Shown piece after piece: positions 1-8,216 of a stretch of DNA of 42,018 nt. Under the pieces are notes generated by a model that ran no database searches, had not been told where the DNA came from, and worked only from the letters and a program-made list of their open reading frames with translations. Position 1 is the first letter of the stretch; the number at the start of each line of letters is the position of its first letter. Location: assembly GCA_013911975.1 (NCBI GenBank), contig JACESF010000034.1:1-42018 (forward strand). Reading direction: 5' to 3'. Source of the stretch: Hyphomicrobiales bacterium. Lineage in GTDB: Bacteria > Pseudomonadota > Alphaproteobacteria > Rhizobiales > Xanthobacteraceae. The translations under genes and the position numbers were made by a program.

Positions 1-41
1 CGGATCTCCGGTGCGCGGCCCCGCCGCGCACCGGAGATCCG
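1..41. repeat. Perfect inverted repeat at the left edge of the window
   Basis: Bases 1-18 are the exact reverse complement of bases 24-41, with a 5-base loop (CCCCG). A perfect 18-bp palindrome at the very first base, together with a much longer perfect inverted repeat at the very last base of the window, suggests a fold-back (chimeric) contig end rather than a biological hairpin. If so, bases 1 to about 20 are not genuine flanking sequence. Confidence 0.85.
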
Positions 42-257
42 CGTCCCGCAACCCCGCGGCCCGCCGAGCCCCGCCAGGGACAGGGACAGGGACAGGCGGC
101 CTCCTCGGTGCCGCCGCTCGCTCCGCCCCAGGAGATCCAGCCGCTCTCGCGCCCGCAGGCCGTGCGGCCCGAGCTGGACGACATGCCCTATCGCGCGCCG
201 TCGGTGAGCGGGTTCGGCACCGTGCCGCGCCCGCCCGCCATGGTGCCGGGGGACTGA
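3..257 (+). CDS. C-terminal end of an unknown protein, 5' truncated
   Basis: Frame 3 is open from the window edge to a TGA at 255-257. The readable tail is proline/arginine rich, contains a short Gly-Gln repeat (from a 6-bp CAGGGA repeat at 75-96) and ends with a sequence rich in Pro, Gly and Val. No domain is recognisable. The gene converges on folA with 4 bp between the stops. The first few codons overlap the inverted repeat at the window edge and are probably artefactual. I do not recognise the family. It could be the disordered tail of a membrane or secreted protein, but nothing proves that. Support comes from the open frame and the tight convergent spacing only. Confidence 0.4.
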   Translation, partial: DLRCAAPPRTGDPRPATPRPAEPRQGQGQGQAASSVPPLAPPQEIQPLSRPQAVRPELDDMPYRAPSVSGFGTVPRPPAMVPGD

Positions 258-261
258 GCCG

Positions 262-783
262 TCACGCGCCGGGGCGGCGCTCCAGGGTGACATAGGTGAA
301 GGGGGCTTCGTCGCCCGGCCCCTGGAGCGGACCCTCGCGGGCCACCTCCTGCCACACAGCGGGGTCGTAGGGGGGAAGGGTCACGTCCCCCTCGGGCGCC
401 AGATGCACCTCGGTCAGGTGCACGCGGGTGGTCCAGGGCAAGGTGTCGGCGAAGACCCGGCGCCCGCCGATCACCATCACCTCGTCCGCGCCCATCTCCG
501 CCATGGCCTGCGCGGCCAGGTCCAGCGCCTCCGGCAGGCTGCGGGCAAGGCGCACGCCCTCGGGCACGGTGAAGGCGGGATCGGTGCTCACCACCACGGA
601 GATGCGCCCCGGCAGCGGGCGGCCGATGGACAGGAAGGTCTGCCGACCCATGAGCAGCGGCTTGCCCCAGGTGAGCGCCTTGAAGCGCTTGAGGTCGGAC
701 GGCAGGCGGAACGGCAGCGCCTGTCCGCGCCCGATGACGCCGTTCTCGCCCACGGCGACGATATGGGCGAGCGGTGGGCTCAT
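262..783 (-). CDS. folA: Dihydrofolate reductase
   Basis: NADPH-dependent reduction of dihydrofolate to tetrahydrofolate, supplying one-carbon carriers for thymidylate, purine and methionine synthesis in the cytoplasm. The 173-residue protein has the usual length and order: an N-terminal strand (HIVAVGENGVIG), substrate-site LPFRLPSDLKRFK with the proton-relay acid at D30, the cofactor motif MGRQTFLSIGRPLPGR, and a late IGGRRVF. Where many DHFRs have LPW before the helix, this one has LPF. The ATG overlaps the stop of the upstream amine oxidase gene by 4 bp, so the two are probably cotranscribed. No thyA is adjacent, although thyA-folA is a common arrangement. Confidence 0.95.
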   Translation of the reverse strand: MSPPLAHIVAVGENGVIGRGQALPFRLPSDLKRFKALTWGKPLLMGRQTFLSIGRPLPGRISVVVSTDPAFTVPEGVRLARSLPEALDLAAQAMAEMGADEVMVIGGRRVFADTLPWTTRVHLTEVHLAPEGDVTLPPYDPAVWQEVAREGPLQGPGDEAPFTYVTLERRPGA

Positions 784-2027
784 GCCGCCGCCTCCGCACG
801 GCCCAGCGCCCGCCGGGCCGCCGTGATGCCCGAGAGGTGCGCGCCGTGGCAGGTGGAGAAGTCGTGGGTGCGGGCGGCTTCACCCGCGAAATGGATGCGC
901 TCGCCCACCGGCTCCAGCAGGTTGGCGCGCAGATGCGCCCGGCCCGGCAGCACGCAGGAATAGCCGCCGCCGATATAGGGATCGGCCGCCCAGGACGTGG
1001 CCCGGACCGTGGTGACATGGTCGGCGATGGCGCTGCCGAATGCCTGCTTCAGCGCGCCGAGCACCGCCGCCTCCAGCGCGCCCGGCCCCTCGGCGAGGCG
1101 CGCGGCGGCGAAATCGCCCCCCATATGGCCGATGGCCAAAGGCGGGGCGCCGGGCAGGATCTGGAAGCTCACGGGGTCTTCCCCCAGCACCGTGACGCCG
1201 GTGCGCTCGGAATAGCCGAACACGTCCCGGTCGAAGCCGATGGCCACCTTTTCCGCCACGCCCAGCGTGAGGCCCGCGAAGGCGTCCGTGACGGGCGCGG
1301 GCAAGGCGGGCGTGAAGGCGAGGCGCCCCGAGGCGATGACCGCCACGGGCACGGTGACGATGACCGCCCGGGCGCGCACGTCGCCCCGGGGGGTCGCGAG
1401 GCGCACCCCCGCGCCCGACCAGTCGATCCGGCTGACCGGGCAGTCCAGGGTCACGGGCACCGACGCCCCGTTGGCGCGCACCAGGGCGCCATAGCCTTCC
1501 ACCACGGGCCAGTTGGCGTCGGTGTCCATATAGGCGGCGAAGTCGCGGGTGGAGATGCGCTCGGGCGGGCTGGCGGTCATCAGCGAGAGCCAGTGGCGCG
1601 ACAGGCGCCCCCAGGGGCCCGCGAGGTCCACGGCCGCGCTCGCGGCCACGTCCCGCCCGGCCTCTCCCGCCGCGCGCACGCCGTCGAAGGCGGCATCCAC
1701 CGCGTCCTGCGCGGCGGCGAGGTCCGACGGCTGCGCCCATCCGCCCGCGCGCCAGAGATTGCGCACCAGGGGGACGGGGATATGGCGATAGGTGAAGCCG
1801 AGCGCGTCGGCAATGGGCACGAAGGGATTGGTCTGCGCGGAATGCAGCCAGTGGCACCCCATGTCCCAGGGTCGGCCGAACGTCTCTGTTTCGGTGAAGG
1901 CGCGCCCGCCGGTGCGGGACGCCGCTTCCAGCACCACGAACCGCGCCCCGGCGGCCTGGAGCGTCAGCCCCGCCGCCAGTCCGGCGGCGCCGGCCCCGAT
2001 GACCGCGACGTCAAACTGGTCGGGCAT
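780..2027 (-). CDS. FAD-dependent amine oxidase family protein
   Basis: 415-residue flavoprotein of the amine oxidase/phytoene desaturase-like superfamily. The N-terminus has a textbook dinucleotide fold (VAVIGAGAAGLAAGLTL, residues 8-24) followed by the ribose-binding acid and an RTGGRAF motif. The C-terminus has the second FAD contact (IHFAGEAARTHDF) and a closing ITAARRAL helix. These features identify the fold and cofactor. The substrate (amine, polyamine, carotenoid-like or other) cannot be told. No signal peptide or membrane segment is visible, so it is probably cytoplasmic. It lies upstream of folA on the same strand with a 4-bp overlap, but no functional link to folate is evident. Confidence 0.85.
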   Translation of the reverse strand: MPDQFDVAVIGAGAAGLAAGLTLQAAGARFVVLEAASRTGGRAFTETETFGRPWDMGCHWLHSAQTNPFVPIADALGFTYRHIPVPLVRNLWRAGGWAQPSDLAAAQDAVDAAFDGVRAAGEAGRDVAASAAVDLAGPWGRLSRHWLSLMTASPPERISTRDFAAYMDTDANWPVVEGYGALVRANGASVPVTLDCPVSRIDWSGAGVRLATPRGDVRARAVIVTVPVAVIASGRLAFTPALPAPVTDAFAGLTLGVAEKVAIGFDRDVFGYSERTGVTVLGEDPVSFQILPGAPPLAIGHMGGDFAAARLAEGPGALEAAVLGALKQAFGSAIADHVTTVRATSWAADPYIGGGYSCVLPGRAHLRANLLEPVGERIHFAGEAARTHDFSTCHGAHLSGITAARRALGRAEAAA

Positions 2028-2069
2028 GACCGTATCCGATGATGGAGGAGCGCCCGAAGGCGGGCCGGA

Positions 2070-2675
2070 TTATTTCTTGCGGAACACGTCGAGGCGGACG
2101 ACTTCCGCCCCGCCGCTGGGCCGCTCGTCTTCCGGCGCATCGCCTTCCGCTGCGGTGGACGCGGACGGGGTGGGCGCCGAGGCGTTGGACGCGCCCGAGG
2201 CCATGGCGGGCTCGGACGCGGCGCCGCGCACATTGGGGCGCACGGCGGAGACGGTGCCGAGGGTGGTCGGCGTCGCCGGCTGGTCGGTGCCCTCGGCCTG
2301 GCCCGCAGCCGCCTCTTCCGCCAGCTCGAACTGGAGGCCGAACTTCACGGAGGGATCGAAGAAGCCCTTGAGCGCGGAGAAAGGCACGGTGAGCCGCTCG
2401 GGAATGCCGCCGAAGGACAGGCCCACCTCGAATGCGGTGTCGCTGACGATCAGGTCCCAGAACTGGTGCTGGAGGACGACGGTCATCTCCTCCGGATATT
2501 TCTCCCGCATGCGGTGGGAGAGCCGCACGCCGGGCGCGCGGGTGTCGAAGGCGATGAAGAAATGATGGTCCCCGGGCAGGCCGTCGCGGGCCACGTCCTG
2601 AAGGACGCGGCGAACCACGCCGCGCAAGGCGTCCTGAGCCAGGAGGTCGTATCTGATGTGATCCGTCGAAGCCAT
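2070..2675 (-). CDS. sspB: ClpXP adaptor SspB (alphaproteobacterial type)
   Basis: SspB binds the ssrA tag and delivers tagged proteins to the ClpXP protease. The N-terminal ~118 residues match the SspB fold, with features such as YDLLAQDALR, HHFFIAFDT, MTVVLQHQFWDL and FEVGLSFGGIPERLTVPF. Residues ~120-188 are an Ala/Pro/Ser/Glu-rich flexible linker, and the end (EVVRLDVFRKK, 191-201) is the short tail by which SspB dimers dock on the ClpX N-domain. I chose the ATG at 2675 because the conserved core starts there; the open frame extends upstream to 2774 without family similarity. The gene for the tag-bearing tmRNA lies about 110 bp upstream on the same strand, which is functionally coherent. 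Confidence 0.95.
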   Translation of the reverse strand: MASTDHIRYDLLAQDALRGVVRRVLQDVARDGLPGDHHFFIAFDTRAPGVRLSHRMREKYPEEMTVVLQHQFWDLIVSDTAFEVGLSFGGIPERLTVPFSALKGFFDPSVKFGLQFELAEEAAAGQAEGTDQPATPTTLGTVSAVRPNVRGAASEPAMASGASNASAPTPSASTAAEGDAPEDERPSGGAEVVRLDVFRKK

Positions 2676-2782
2676 CGCGCGCAACCGAGCCGGGGACGCC
2701 TGCGACGCTGCGGGAATGAATCCCACCCGCCGGCCAGACGCCGAGGACGCCTTCCCTTCAGGTCCCGCGGCCAAAAGGAAGT

Positions 2783-3100
2783 GGAGGCTTCTGTTGCCAG
2801 GTGCCTCCGAACCCCGCCTATCCAGTGCTACCCGGTAGGACTTTGATTTCGATCGTCAAACCGCTCACGCGGCCTGAGCAACCGGAGCATAGTTGTCATT
2901 CGCAACTATAGGTCGGCCCGATATCGGCGGAACCATGCCGAGCGAAAGACAGCCCTTTACACCCTCGTCGATCCTGTTTCGCCCCCGCCGGAGCCCAGCA
3001 GGCGGTGCCGCTGGGCTTTGGTGGAGGCGCCGGGTACTGCCCCCGGGTCCGAAAGGCTTATTCCGACAACCGTTTATCGCCATAGCCGGCGTGAACCGGC
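2783..3100 (-). ncRNA. ssrA: tmRNA, circularly permuted two-piece form
   Basis: Reading the minus strand, an acceptor piece comes first and ends in GGCGCCTCCACCA (CCA end at 3019-3021). A 32-base excised loop (2987-3018) follows, then the coding piece starts with GGGGGCGAAACAGGATCGAC at 2986. GGGGGCG at the start of the coding piece pairs with CGCCTCC of the acceptor piece as seven base pairs (one G-U), leaving the ACCA end. This is the permuted arrangement known from alphaproteobacteria. The tag frame at 2865-2903 encodes ANDNYAPVAQAA followed by TGA. The 3' side carries a GGAGGC/GCCTCC hairpin (2783-2806), taken here as the approximate 3' end. The 5' end is approximate, placed about 7 bases after the -10 box. 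It rescues stalled ribosomes with SmpB and tags products for ClpXP. Confidence 0.93.
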
Positions 3101-3106
3101 CCCCCG

Positions 3107-3135
3107 AATATAGGCAAGGGCGGCCCGCGATGAAA
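3107..3135 (-). promoter_or_regulatory. Probable ssrA promoter
   Basis: On the minus strand TTTCAT (3130-3135) and TATATT (3107-3112) are separated by 17 bases, just upstream of the tmRNA acceptor piece. The -10 box is good and the -35 is weak. It is an AT-rich patch in otherwise GC-rich DNA, downstream of the xerD stop. Confidence 0.45.
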
Positions 3136-3186
3136 GAGGCGCGGACCGATTTCCCCCGCGCCTGTGCACCGCACCACCCCGGCGCC

Positions 3187-4110
3187 TCATCCGTCCGAGA
3201 GCGGATGCAGGTCGCGCACGAGGCCCGCGAGGCGCTCGTCGAGAACATGGGTGTAGATCTGGGTGGTGGAGATGTCCGCGTGCCCCAGTAGCGTCTGGAC
3301 GATGCGCAGGTCCGCCCCGTGGGCCAGCAGGTGGCTCGCGAACGCATGGCGCAGAACGTGCGGGGACAGGCTCGCGGGATCGATGCCGGCGGCGAGCGCG
3401 AGGTCCTTCAGGTCCAGCGCCGCATGCTGGCGGGTCAGGTGGCCGGCGGCTCCGGAGGACGGGAACAGCCATTTGGAGGCGTCCAGCCCCGCCTCCCGGC
3501 GGGCGTCGAGATAGGCCGCCATGGCCGCCTTGGCGGCGGCGCCGAGCGGCACGAGCCGCTCCTTGCCGCCCTTGCCCGTGACGATGATGGCATCGGTCCG
3601 GGTGCGCGCGGCGCTCGCGGGGAGGGCCGCCAGCTCGGAAATGCGCAGCCCGGTGGCGTAGAGCATCTCCACCAGGCATACGGCCCGCAGGCGCCGCAGC
3701 CGCTCGGCGGGCCGCGCCGCCGCCCCGGCCCGCGCATGGGCGGTCTCGATGAGGCGGGTCACGTCGTCCACGGTGAGCACCTTGGGCAAAGCCCGCCCGC
3801 GCTTCGGCCCTTCCAGGATGGCGGCGGGATCGTCGCCCCGGTGCCCCTCGGCATAGAGGAAGCGGTAGAGCTGGCGCGTGGCCGAGAGCCGCCGCGCGAT
3901 GGTGGTGGACTTGAAGCCCCGCGCGTCGAGATCCGCCAGATAGGCGCGCAATGCCGGAGTGTCGGCGGCGGCGAGGTCCGTGCCCCTGCCCTTCAGGAAG
4001 GCGGAAAGGTCGTCCAGGTCCCGGCGATAGGCGTCCAGCGTGTTGGCGCTCGCGCCGCGCTCCACCGCCTGCATGTCCAGGAACAGGGCGAGGGGCCCCG
4101 CGCCGCTCAT
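3187..4110 (-). CDS. xerD: Tyrosine recombinase XerD
   Basis: Site-specific recombinase that, with XerC, resolves chromosome dimers at dif before cell division. The 307-residue length is normal. Residues ~1-90 form the SAM-like core-binding domain, and ~105-300 the catalytic domain with the full set of residues: R156 (ATGLRISEL), K180 (VTGKGGKER), H251 and R254 (SPHVLRHAFASHLL), H277 (LLGHADISTTQ) and the nucleophile Y286 (IYTHV). I chose the ATG at 4110, which overlaps the stop of the upstream small membrane gene by 4 bp; the longer open frame upstream has no family similarity. Nothing around it suggests an integron or mobile element, so it is the housekeeping enzyme. XerC-type assignment is less likely given the residue pattern. 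Confidence 0.9.
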   Translation of the reverse strand: MSGAGPLALFLDMQAVERGASANTLDAYRRDLDDLSAFLKGRGTDLAAADTPALRAYLADLDARGFKSTTIARRLSATRQLYRFLYAEGHRGDDPAAILEGPKRGRALPKVLTVDDVTRLIETAHARAGAAARPAERLRRLRAVCLVEMLYATGLRISELAALPASAARTRTDAIIVTGKGGKERLVPLGAAAKAAMAAYLDARREAGLDASKWLFPSSGAAGHLTRQHAALDLKDLALAAGIDPASLSPHVLRHAFASHLLAHGADLRIVQTLLGHADISTTQIYTHVLDERLAGLVRDLHPLSDG

Positions 4111-4298
4111 TTCGCGAACTTGTCCGCCGGAACGGTGAAGGTGACGTCGCGCACCACCGGCTCGACCCTGTTCGCGAGCCACCACGCCCCGCCATAGGCG
4201 CAGCCGGCGAGGATGGCGATTACCACGAGAAGGCGGACAAGGCTGGCCAAAGGTCGTGCCCGAATCAACGTCAGCGGAAGGACAGCTTCTCGTCGCAT
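4107..4298 (-). CDS. Small single-pass membrane protein
   Basis: 63 residues. After a short basic N-terminus there is one hydrophobic helix (about residues 17-44, LASLVRLLVVIAILAGCAYGG and flanks), then a short tail ending in VPADKFAK. It begins 98 bp from the aroK start on the opposite strand and its last 4 bp overlap the xerD start (ATGA), which argues for translational coupling. Small proteins of this kind sit between aroK and xerD in related bacteria, as I recall, but no function is established. An uncleaved membrane anchor facing the periplasm is the simplest reading. Confidence 0.7.
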   Translation of the reverse strand: MRREAVLPLTLIRARPLASLVRLLVVIAILAGCAYGGAWWLANRVEPVVRDVTFTVPADKFAK

Positions 4299-4396
4299 GG
4301 CCGCGCCTTGCTTTCAACCGCATTGCCGCCTCGGGGAGGCGGTGCTACTGGCGGAACCGCAATGGTGCGGGAACAGACCCGGGAAGGTTCGCGGAC

Positions 4397-5005
4397 GTGG
4401 GCAGCGACGCATTGGGAGAGGGACAGGACGCCGCCGCCGAGGCGTTGCGGGCGCGTCTCGGCCAACGGACGCTGGTCCTGGTGGGCATGCCCGGCGCCGG
4501 CAAGTCCTCCGTGGGCCGCCGCCTCGCCAAGCGCCTGGGCCTGCCTTTCTTCGATGCCGACGACGAGATCGAGAAGGCGGCCGGGATGACCATTCCCGAA
4601 ATCTTCTCCAGCCGCGGCGAGGCCGAGTTCCGCATGGGCGAGCGCCGGGTGCTGGCCCGCCTGCTGCAGGGCGGCCCCTGCGTGGTGGCCACCGGCGGCG
4701 GCGCCTTCATGAACGAGGAGACCCGCGCCGGGGTGAAGCAGAACGGGCTCTCCGTCTGGCTGCGGGCCGACCTGCCCACCCTGCTGCGGCGGGTGAAGAA
4801 GCGCAACGACCGCCCGCTCTTGGCCGGCGGGGACGCCGCCGAGCGGCTGGCCGCCCTGCTGGAGGCGCGCGAGCATGTCTATGCCCTGGCGGACGTGACC
4901 GTGGAATCCCGCGAGGTGGCCCACGAGGCCGTGGTGGCCGAAGTGATCGCCGCCGCCGCGCGCCATCTGGGCGGGGACGTCCCGCCTCCCGCCGACCCCT
5001 TCTGA
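4397..5005 (+). CDS. aroK: Shikimate kinase
   Basis: Phosphorylates shikimate with ATP, fifth step of the shikimate pathway to aromatic amino acids. The protein has the Walker A loop GMPGAGKSS (30-38), the FFDADDEIE shikimate-binding segment, EAEFR with the substrate arginine near residue 79, and the GGG loop at about 100-102 (VATGGGAF). I chose the GTG at 4397, which has GGAAGG about 9 bases upstream, giving 202 residues. An in-frame ATG at 4256 would add 47 residues without family similarity and would run into the divergent gene. aroB follows 10 bp downstream, so the pair is cotranscribed. Confidence 0.93.
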   Translation: MGSDALGEGQDAAAEALRARLGQRTLVLVGMPGAGKSSVGRRLAKRLGLPFFDADDEIEKAAGMTIPEIFSSRGEAEFRMGERRVLARLLQGGPCVVATGGGAFMNEETRAGVKQNGLSVWLRADLPTLLRRVKKRNDRPLLAGGDAAERLAALLEAREHVYALADVTVESREVAHEAVVAEVIAAAARHLGGDVPPPADPF

Positions 5006-5015
5006 GGACTTCGCC

Positions 5016-6146
5016 ATGACGGCCACCGCCAGCCCCGCCGACACCCGCACCGTGCGCGTGGACCTGTCCGGCCGGGCCTATGACATCGCCATCGGCCCCG
5101 GCCTGCTCGCGGGCATCGGCGTACGCATCGCCGCCCTGCGCCCCGGCGCGCGGGTCGCCGTCGTCACCGACCGGAACGTGGCCGAGCAGCATTTGCCCAC
5201 CGTGCAGCGCGCGCTGGACGAGGCCGGCATCGGCCATTCCGCCATCGTGGTGGCGCCCGGTGAGAAGACCAAGTCCTATGCGGGCCTGGAACAGGTGACG
5301 GAAGGGCTCATCGCCGCCCGCATCGAGCGGCGCGACCTGGTCCTGGCGCTGGGCGGCGGCGTGGTGGGCGACCTCACGGGCTTCTCCGCCGCCGTGCTGC
5401 GCCGGGGCGTGGATTTCGTCCAGGCCCCCACCACCCTGCTCGCCCAGGTGGATTCCTCCGTGGGCGGCAAGACCGGCATCAATTCGCCCCAGGGCAAGAA
5501 TCTCGTGGGCGCGTTCCACCAGCCGGTGCTGGTGGTGGCGGACACGGCGGCGCTGGATACTTTGCCGGCGCGCGAACTGCGCGCGGGCTATGCCGAGGTG
5601 GCGAAATACGGCCTGCTGGGCGACGAGGCGCTGTTCTCCTGGCTCGAAGCGAAGGGCCGCGAGGTGATCGGCGGGGGCGCGGCGCGCGGCGAGGCGGTGG
5701 CGGCGAGTTGCGCCGCCAAGGCGGCCATCGTCGCCCGCGACGAGAAGGAGACGGGCGACCGCGCTTTGCTCAATCTCGGCCACACGTTCGGCCATGCGCT
5801 GGAGGCGGGCGCGGGCTTCTCGGATCGCCTGCTGCACGGCGAGGCGGTGAGCATTGGCATGTGCCTCGCCTTCGCCTTCTCCGCCCGCCTCGGCCTGTGC
5901 ACCGGCCAGGACGCCGTGCGCGCGCAGCGGCATCTCGAAAGCGTCGGCCTTCCCACCCGCATCGCCGACGTGCCGGGCGACCTGCCGGACACGGACGGTC
6001 TCATGGCGCTCATCGCCCAGGACAAGAAGGTCAGCCGGGGCGCGCTGACCTTCATCCTGACGCGCGGCATCGGCGAAGCCTTCATCGCCAAGGACGTGGA
6101 TGGGGCGCAGGTCCGCGCCTTCCTCGACGAGATGCGCGCCGCCTGA
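5016..6146 (+). CDS. aroB: 3-dehydroquinate synthase
   Basis: Converts DAHP to 3-dehydroquinate, second step of the shikimate pathway, using NAD and a divalent metal. The 376-residue length is typical. The NAD-binding loop is LGGGVVGDL (112-120), and DSSVGGKTGIN (146-156) is the phosphate/substrate loop. Metal ligands are E194 (GYAEVAKYG), H256 (NLGHTFGH) and H274 (LLHGEAVS). It follows aroK by 10 bp, the usual aroK-aroB pair. It converges on moeB with a 65-bp gap that contains a short GC-rich hairpin but no clear terminator. Confidence 0.96.
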   Translation: MTATASPADTRTVRVDLSGRAYDIAIGPGLLAGIGVRIAALRPGARVAVVTDRNVAEQHLPTVQRALDEAGIGHSAIVVAPGEKTKSYAGLEQVTEGLIAARIERRDLVLALGGGVVGDLTGFSAAVLRRGVDFVQAPTTLLAQVDSSVGGKTGINSPQGKNLVGAFHQPVLVVADTAALDTLPARELRAGYAEVAKYGLLGDEALFSWLEAKGREVIGGGAARGEAVAASCAAKAAIVARDEKETGDRALLNLGHTFGHALEAGAGFSDRLLHGEAVSIGMCLAFAFSARLGLCTGQDAVRAQRHLESVGLPTRIADVPGDLPDTDGLMALIAQDKKVSRGALTFILTRGIGEAFIAKDVDGAQVRAFLDEMRAA

Positions 6147-6211
6147 CGGCTTCGGCCATCGGCACCGCGCGGGCTGGGAGGACATCCTTTGCCGGAAAGT
6201 CCCGGCCGTCC

Positions 6212-7015
6212 TCAGGCGTGGACCGACAGATCGGTGATGCGCGGATCGTCCCCGGTCAAGGGATTGTCCGGGTCGTAGGCGTAGGTCAGCGTCTCGAAGC
6301 GCATGGAGCGGGCGTCGATCATCAGCAGGCGCCCCACGAGTCCCTCGCCGAAGCCCACGATGGCACGGATCACCTCCAGCGCCGCCAGCGAGCCGGCGAT
6401 GCCCGCCAGCGCGCCGAGCACGCCCGCCTCGGCGCACGGAGCCACGGTGCCGGGCGGGGGCGGTTCCGGAAACAGGCAGCGATAGGTGGGGTTGGGCTGG
6501 CCGTCCGGCCCGCTCTCGTGGGGGCGCAGCGTGGTCAGCGTCGCGTCGAAGGTGCCGAGCGCCGCCGTCACCAGGGGCCGCCGCGCCAGGGCGCAGGCAT
6601 CGGAGACCAGATAGCGGGTGGCGAAATTGTCCGAACCGTCCACCACCACGTCCACGCCCGAGACCAGGACCATGGCATTGTCGGCGGTGAGCCGCACGCG
6701 GTGCAACTCCATGGCGACGTGCGGGTTCAGGGCCTCCACCGCCGCGCGGGCGCTGTCCACCTTGGGGCGCCCCACGTCATCGGTGCGGTGGATCACCTGC
6801 CGCTGGAGATTGGAGAGCGACACCTCGTCGTCGTCCACCAGCACGATGCGACCCACCCCGGCGGCCGCGAGATAGAGCAAAACCGGCGCCCCGAGCCCGC
6901 CCGCGCCCACCACGAGGACGCTCGCCGCCTTCAGCTTCTGCTGGCCCGGCCCGCCCACGTCGCGCAGCACGATGTGGCGGGCATAGCGTTCGATCTCCTC
7001 GGGCGAAAAGGCCAT
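6212..7015 (-). CDS. moeB: ThiF/MoeB-family adenylyltransferase
   Basis: E1-like enzyme that adenylates the C-terminal glycine of a ubiquitin-like sulfur carrier (MoaD, ThiS or similar) for molybdopterin or thiamine synthesis. In its 267 residues it has GAGGLG (ATP site, about 37-42), the VDDDEVSLSNLQRQ segment, DGSDNFATRYL, and the VAPCAEAGVLGALAGIAGS stretch that places it closest to MoeB. A rhodanese extension, as found in some MoeZ/MOCS3 proteins, is absent. The partner sulfur carrier is not in the window, so MoeB rather than ThiF is a family-based choice. A Nudix gene lies 24 bp upstream on the same strand, so the two are probably cotranscribed. Confidence 0.88.
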   Translation of the reverse strand: MAFSPEEIERYARHIVLRDVGGPGQQKLKAASVLVVGAGGLGAPVLLYLAAAGVGRIVLVDDDEVSLSNLQRQVIHRTDDVGRPKVDSARAAVEALNPHVAMELHRVRLTADNAMVLVSGVDVVVDGSDNFATRYLVSDACALARRPLVTAALGTFDATLTTLRPHESGPDGQPNPTYRCLFPEPPPPGTVAPCAEAGVLGALAGIAGSLAALEVIRAIVGFGEGLVGRLLMIDARSMRFETLTYAYDPDNPLTGDDPRITDLSVHA

Positions 7016-7039
7016 GGGCAGGCTCCTCGGGCACGCTCC

Positions 7040-7498
7040 TCAGGCGGGCGCCAGGAGGCGGGCCGCCTGCCGCACCACATCGGCCAGTCCGCGCGTGGTG
7101 GCAAGCCCCGCCACTTCGTCGGGCGCGAACCAGCCCACTTCCGTCGCCTCCAGGCCGGGCTGCGGGTCGCCCGCGCGCCACAGGGCGGCATGGGCCACCA
7201 CCACGAAATGGGAGGCGAGCACGCCCGCATCGTCATGGCCGATGAAATCCAGCGCCGCCGCCACCGCGACCATCTCGGCGGAAACGCCCACCTCCTCCAT
7301 GACCTCGCGGGCGGCCGCCTCGGCCAGGGTCTCGCCGGGCTCCACCCGCCCTCCGGGCAGGCTCCACAGGCCGAGGCCGGGGGCGAAGCCGCGCCGGGCC
7401 AGCAGCACCCGCCCGTCGCGGAACACCGCCGCGCTCGCGGCCAGCGTCGGGCGCACGGCAGGCGTCGGGCGCGTGGCGGCATCGCTCTGAAGGGTCAT
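7040..7498 (-). CDS. Nudix hydrolase
   Basis: 152-residue protein with a complete Nudix box, G-x5-E-x7-REVMEEVGV (starting at GRVEPGE), preceded by [17 protein letters not shown]. It hydrolyses a nucleoside diphosphate linked to another group. The ADP-ribose/NADH/8-oxo-dGTP type of substrate cannot be settled from sequence. I chose the ATG at 7498, where family similarity begins; the frame continues upstream across the divergent gene without similarity. It lies upstream of moeB on the same strand and divergent from the HD hydrolase gene. Confidence 0.88.
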   Translation of the reverse strand: MTLQSDAATRPTPAVRPTLAASAAVFRDGRVLLARRGFAPGLGLWSLPGGRVEPGETLAEAAAREVMEEVGVSAEMVAVAAALDFIGHDDAGVLASHFVVVAHAALWRAGDPQPGLEATEVGWFAPDEVAGLATTRGLADVVRQAARLLAPA

Positions 7499-7592
7499 GT
7501 CCGCTCCTCTGCCCGCACATGCGCACACCGGCCTGGATGCGCGCGGCGGGCCTTTGCTATTACCCTCGCGGACCGAAAGGGGCACGCGAATC

Positions 7593-8216
7593 GTGACGCA
7601 GAAGACCCGCTCCGCCGCCGTGGCACAACCGGCGCCCCGCGCCTGGCAGCGCATGCTGTCCGGCCGGCGCCTGGACCTGCTCGACCCCTCGCCGCTGGAC
7701 GTGGAGATCGAGGACATCGCCCACGGCCTCGCCCGCATGGCCCGGTGGAACGGCCAGACCAAGGGCGACAACACCTATTCGGTGGCCCAGCACGCGCTGC
7801 TGGTGGAGCGCCTCGCCCGCCGCGCCGCGCCCGACATCGACCTGCGCTGGCGCATGGCCGTGCTGCTGCACGACGCCCCGGAATATGTGATCGGAGACAT
7901 GATCTCGCCCTTCAAGGCGGTGATCGGGGGCGATTACAAGGCGGTGGAGGCGCGCCTGCTCACCGCCATCAGCCTGCGCTTCGGCCTGCCCCCGGTGTGG
8001 CCGGAGCCGCTGGTGAAGATCGTGAAGGCCGCCGACCGCTCCGCCGCCTATCTGGAGGCGACCCGGCTCGCGGGCTTCGCCTCGGAGGAGGCGCGGCGCC
8101 TGTTCGGCCAGCCCACCCGCCTCGACCCCGCCATCGAGGCGGACTATCTCTCTCCCTGGACCGCCGCTTCGGCCAAGTCCCGCTTCCTGGCTCGCTTCGA
8201 GGAGCTTGCGCGATGA
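7593..8216 (+). CDS. HD-domain metal-dependent hydrolase (YfbR-like)
   Basis: 207-residue cytosolic protein of the HD superfamily. The metal site is laid out as H67 (SVAQHALL), then H93-D94 ([13 protein letters not shown]), with a distal D in [10 protein letters not shown]. The N-terminus ([21 protein letters not shown] and RWNGQT) matches proteins annotated as phosphohydrolases or 5'-nucleotidases. I prefer the GTG at 7593, preceded by GAAAGGGG, to the earlier in-frame start at 7497, which would overlap the divergent Nudix gene. The stop overlaps the ATG of the next gene (ATGA), so the two proteins are likely made in step. The substrate is unknown, with deoxynucleoside monophosphates a possibility. 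Confidence 0.85.
   Translation: MTQKTRSAAVAQPAPRAWQRMLSGRRLDLLDPSPLDVEIEDIAHGLARMARWNGQTKGDNTYSVAQHALLVERLARRAAPDIDLRWRMAVLLHDAPEYVIGDMISPFKAVIGGDYKAVEARLLTAISLRFGLPPVWPEPLVKIVKAADRSAAYLEATRLAGFASEEARRLFGQPTRLDPAIEADYLSPWTAASAKSRFLARFEELAR

Noticed and set aside
2865..3347. 160-residue minus-strand open frame whose end matches the tmRNA tag
   Set aside because: The tag is the end of a tmRNA reading frame, not of a protein. The upstream part crosses the acceptor piece and the excised loop and has no family similarity.
3187..4110. Tyrosine recombinase as a sign of a mobile element
   Set aside because: All residues fit housekeeping XerD, and no attachment sites, transposases, integrases of phage type or cargo surround it.
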